A DNA stretch of 64,000 nt. Source: Lachnospiraceae bacterium (GTDB taxonomy: Bacteria; Bacillota; Clostridia; Lachnospirales; Lachnospiraceae). Below the pieces are notes generated by a model, which had not been told where the DNA came from, searched no databases, and saw only the letters and a list, made by a program, of their open reading frames with translations. Shown here piece after piece: positions 61,495 to 64,000 of the stretch. The stretch's first letter is position 1; every line of letters starts with the position of its first letter. Made by a program: the position numbers and the translations under genes. The stretch is taken from contig JAAVHZ010000074.1 of the NCBI GenBank assembly GCA_014799465.1, forward strand, positions 1 through 64,000, read 5' to 3'.

Positions 61495-62157
61495 ATGATA
61501 GAAGTAAACAATATATGCAAAAAATATGGTCGCAGAACCATTCTAAATAATGTTTCATTCACCATTAATAAAGGTGACTGCATAGGAATTATAGGTACCA
61601 ATGGCTCAGGCAAATCCACTCTTTTATCAATACTGTCAGGAACACTTAAAGCTGATTCCGGTGAATTTATTATAAACGGAAAAAATGCATTGAAGCATCC
61701 TGACATTATACGCAGACTCATCGGATACGTCCCGCAGGACAATCCCCTGATAAACGAATTATCCGTTCTTGATAACCTAAAGCTATGGTACTGTAATAGT
61801 GCCATCGGACTTAAAAAAGAACTGGAAGACGGGATTCTTAAATATCTGGGACTGGATTCCATACTGAAAATGCAGGCAGGTAAACTATCAGGAGGCATGA
61901 AAAAGCGGCTGAGTATAGGAATAGCTCTTGCCGAACACCCCCCGATTCTTATTCTGGATGAACCCGAGGCTGCACTTGACATGGTATGCAAACGTGATAT
62001 AAACCGTTACCTGAATCACTATCTCGAAACAGGCGGAACAGTTATTATTACCACACATGACGAAAACGAAATATCTTTATGTAACAGTGTCTATCTTATG
62101 AAAGACCAAAGTTTAACTAAAACAGAGAAAGGATTGATATATGACTATGAACAATAA
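61495..62157 (+). CDS. ABC transporter ATP-binding protein
   Basis: A 220-residue ATPase: Walker A GTNGSGKST (about 37-45), Q-loop VPQDNPLI, signature LSGGMKKRLSIG, Walker B ILILDEPEAALD, H-loop THD. The short length and context fit exporters with ABC-2 permeases. AAAGGAC precedes the ATG. It overlaps the next gene by 17 bases, and a permease follows that gene, so the three form one operon. Substrate unknown. Confidence 0.92.
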   Translation: MIEVNNICKKYGRRTILNNVSFTINKGDCIGIIGTNGSGKSTLLSILSGTLKADSGEFIINGKNALKHPDIIRRLIGYVPQDNPLINELSVLDNLKLWYCNSAIGLKKELEDGILKYLGLDSILKMQAGKLSGGMKKRLSIGIALAEHPPILILDEPEAALDMVCKRDINRYLNHYLETGGTVIITTHDENEISLCNSVYLMKDQSLTKTEKGLIYDYEQ

Positions 62158-63760
62158 TGATGAATTTGTACAAAACTTTGATATAGTTGATACTGAACCC
62201 AAACCCGGAAAATCAAAAAAGAAACCCATTATAATAGGCGGTATTGTAATTTTGTGCATTATAGCAGCAGTATCCGTTTTCATATATATTAAGGCCAGAA
62301 TGTCACCTTCTGAGAGATTAATAGAAGGCTACACTGAACTTTTTAATGTATCGGATAACTATATTGCAGATAAACTTGATATTGATAAAATATCCGAATC
62401 CTCAAAAAGCACTAAAAATGTAGAATTTGCCATAGACTCGTATCCATCTGAACCAACAATTGAAGGCTTGGGAATAAACTCAATAATTTCTAAAAATGAA
62501 AATAAGAAAAAACTTGAAAATATCACGGGAATTACTTATTGCGGCACCGCCGTAATGTCTTCAGACATTTACGTCAAAAACAATACACTATATATTACAG
62601 TTCCTTCCCTTTTTGATGATGTCCTAAAAATTGATTTATCAAAAATAGAAGAATTAAAAGATTCATCCTACATATTAAAGCAGATTCCCGATGAATTTTA
62701 TAAAAACTTTGATATGTCAGCATTCGAAGACATCTGGAATACCGACCGAGAAAAGTTTAGCCCTATAACCATTGCAGATTATATAAAGAGAACCTCCCCT
62801 GAGGAATGGAAAAACATTTCCGATGGAATCAAAATCACAGAAACAGAAAACCGTAATGAAATAAAGCTTTCCGTATCGGGCAAATCCATAAAACTATTTT
62901 TAAATAAAAGTGTAGAGGTAATTACGGAAAATGATGGTTTTAATCAGTATTTTGAGCATATTAGAAGTAAATATAACGGAAATTATTCTATAGATGACAT
63001 ACATCAGAGCTTGAAAAGTATGGTATCTATATTATCGCTGTTTCTTTCAGACGGCATAGATATTTATACCACACTTAATTCAGATAATCAGATAACATCA
63101 ATCAAGAGCGAAAATAATTTCAGTTTTATGGGAATAAAGCTTAATGCCTCCACCAATGTGGATTTTAAAGGAGCAAAAAATCCAAAGGATGAATATTACG
63201 GTTCACTTACTTTAGGATATAATGGAGAAAATCTAATTTTTAATTTTAGTAAAAGCCATACATCCACAGACCATAACAAGAAAATCAGTCTGAAAAACAC
63301 ATACAATATTTCCTACAACGATGAATCAATTATTAATATGGAAATATCATCTGACTACGAGAAGATGCAAAGTGACCGCAATGCTTTTTGGGCTTTTCTG
63401 GGTTTTGGAAAATCCTCAGATACTATTGATAACATTTTAATTAAATATAAATCTTCAGTAAATGTAACTTCCGGCTTTTTTACAATGGACATTGAGGCTG
63501 CCGGTGATATTTCTGATGTTTCTAAGGGCAAAAGCTTTACGTTTAATGCAGATACAATTAAGATTTCCCTTAATTCTAATGAAATAATATCTATGTCCGG
63601 CAGTTATTCCATCACCACAAAAGTATCATCCATAGCTAAACCGGATGGTGATACCCGTGATTTGCTTAAGATGGATGAAAAAGATTTTAGAAAGCTGGAT
63701 TCACAGATTAATGAAAATCTTGAAAAATTATATAAATCTTATTCGGAGCTAAAAGAATAA
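62141..63760 (+). CDS. Membrane-anchored accessory protein of the ABC operon (DUF6583-like)
   Basis: A 539-residue protein with a short cytoplasmic N-terminus, one membrane helix (about 29-50: IIIGGIVILCIIAAVSVFIY) and a large extracytoplasmic domain rich in Ser, Asn, Lys and Ile, mostly beta. Similar proteins (DUF6583-like, by recall) sit between ABC ATPase and permease genes in Lachnospiraceae. Role unknown; it could bind the exported substrate. AAAGG lies seven bases before the first ATG; Met3 is an alternative start. Confidence 0.7.
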   Translation: MTMNNNDEFVQNFDIVDTEPKPGKSKKKPIIIGGIVILCIIAAVSVFIYIKARMSPSERLIEGYTELFNVSDNYIADKLDIDKISESSKSTKNVEFAIDSYPSEPTIEGLGINSIISKNENKKKLENITGITYCGTAVMSSDIYVKNNTLYITVPSLFDDVLKIDLSKIEELKDSSYILKQIPDEFYKNFDMSAFEDIWNTDREKFSPITIADYIKRTSPEEWKNISDGIKITETENRNEIKLSVSGKSIKLFLNKSVEVITENDGFNQYFEHIRSKYNGNYSIDDIHQSLKSMVSILSLFLSDGIDIYTTLNSDNQITSIKSENNFSFMGIKLNASTNVDFKGAKNPKDEYYGSLTLGYNGENLIFNFSKSHTSTDHNKKISLKNTYNISYNDESIINMEISSDYEKMQSDRNAFWAFLGFGKSSDTIDNILIKYKSSVNVTSGFFTMDIEAAGDISDVSKGKSFTFNADTIKISLNSNEIISMSGSYSITTKVSSIAKPDGDTRDLLKMDEKDFRKLDSQINENLEKLYKSYSELKE

Positions 63761-63761
63761 A

Positions 63762-64000
63762 ATGAAACAGATTTTAACATATATCAGGCTTGAGTATAAG
63801 CGTTTTTTCAAATTAATACCACATATTTTAACCGGCACAATCGCCCTGTCACTACTTGCAGGGCTGATTGCTTTTTGTGCTGAAAATATTTTATCTCCCG
63901 GTTCTTCAGATGATTATAAGGTAAAGGTGGCACTTGTAATTGAAGATGACTCACCCCTTATGGAAATGTTAGCTGATATGCTAAAAAAATCTGACTGTAT
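63762..64000 (+). CDS. ABC-2-type permease, N-terminal part (runs off window)
   Basis: An ATG two bases after the previous stop opens a frame of at least 79 codons that is cut by the window edge. The start (MKQILTYIRLEYKRFFKLIP, then LTGTIALSLLAGLIAFCAE) shows the N-terminal helix of ABC-2 permeases, followed by an extracytoplasmic part (VALVIEDDSPLMEMLADML) typical of the YhgE/ABC-2 membrane class. It is the likely membrane partner of the ATPase at 61495. Confidence 0.75.
   Translation, partial: MKQILTYIRLEYKRFFKLIPHILTGTIALSLLAGLIAFCAENILSPGSSDDYKVKVALVIEDDSPLMEMLADMLKKSDC

Noticed and set aside
1-64000. tRNA, rRNA or CRISPR loci
   Set aside because: The intergenic gaps were read on both strands and no cloverleaf, rRNA segment or spaced short-repeat array was seen.

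Overview
The window looks like chromosome of a low-GC, anaerobic, spore-forming Firmicute of the Lachnospiraceae type. The grounds are AT-rich DNA with strong AAGGAGG ribosome sites, the CotJA-CotJB-CotJC coat operon behind a SigE-like -10, a SleB/CwlJ-type hydrolase, ferredoxin-dependent pyruvate oxidoreductase, a GlnN-type glutamine synthetase, an ammonium channel fused to PII, and several secreted proteins with starch-binding, InlB-repeat and fibronectin modules. The species cannot be fixed from sequence reading alone. No rRNA, tRNA, CRISPR array or intact transposase gene was seen.

Layout. 0-7 kb: FtsX-type ABC exporter, two-component system and a sodium symporter. 7-14 kb: small enzymes, an HNH nuclease, a TerD-AIM24 pair and a cell-wall hydrolase. 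14-19 kb: a run from a zinc-ribbon/TPM pair to truA. 19-23 kb: glutamine synthetase, sortase B, aldolase. 23-29 kb: spore coat operon, a hicAB toxin-antitoxin cassette between 67-bp direct repeats, and a large secreted alpha-amylase. 29-36 kb: a six-gene operon divergent from a LysR regulator, then an HtrA protease. 36-43.6 kb: a probable antagonism island, with a large VWA/calcium-repeat surface protein, a duplicated small membrane protein (one copy frameshifted), gene debris, and a RelA/SpoT-like toxin between two unknown genes. 43.8-46.6 kb: a cobalamin riboswitch driving two secreted proteins that together resemble the two halves of transcobalamin. 46.6-54 kb: a run with DHH phosphoesterase, the four por subunits, a degenerate CbiE/CbiT-like protein and a surface protein. 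54-59 kb: a free-standing structured RNA, an ECF sigma/anti-sigma pair, and a class M sirtuin/macrodomain operon. 59-64 kb: the Amt-PII fusion and the start of another ABC exporter.

Three themes stand out. (1) Vitamin B12: the riboswitch, the split transcobalamin-like pair and the CbiET-like relic lie within 8 kb. (2) Nitrogen: glnA and amt each have a consensus-like promoter followed at once by a terminator hairpin, so both look controlled by antitermination, and both share a 15-base motif upstream. (3) Mobile or self-folding DNA: three intergenic elements of 185-198 bp are built of nested inverted repeats. Two of them keep the same 21-base apical loop although their stems have diverged while still pairing.
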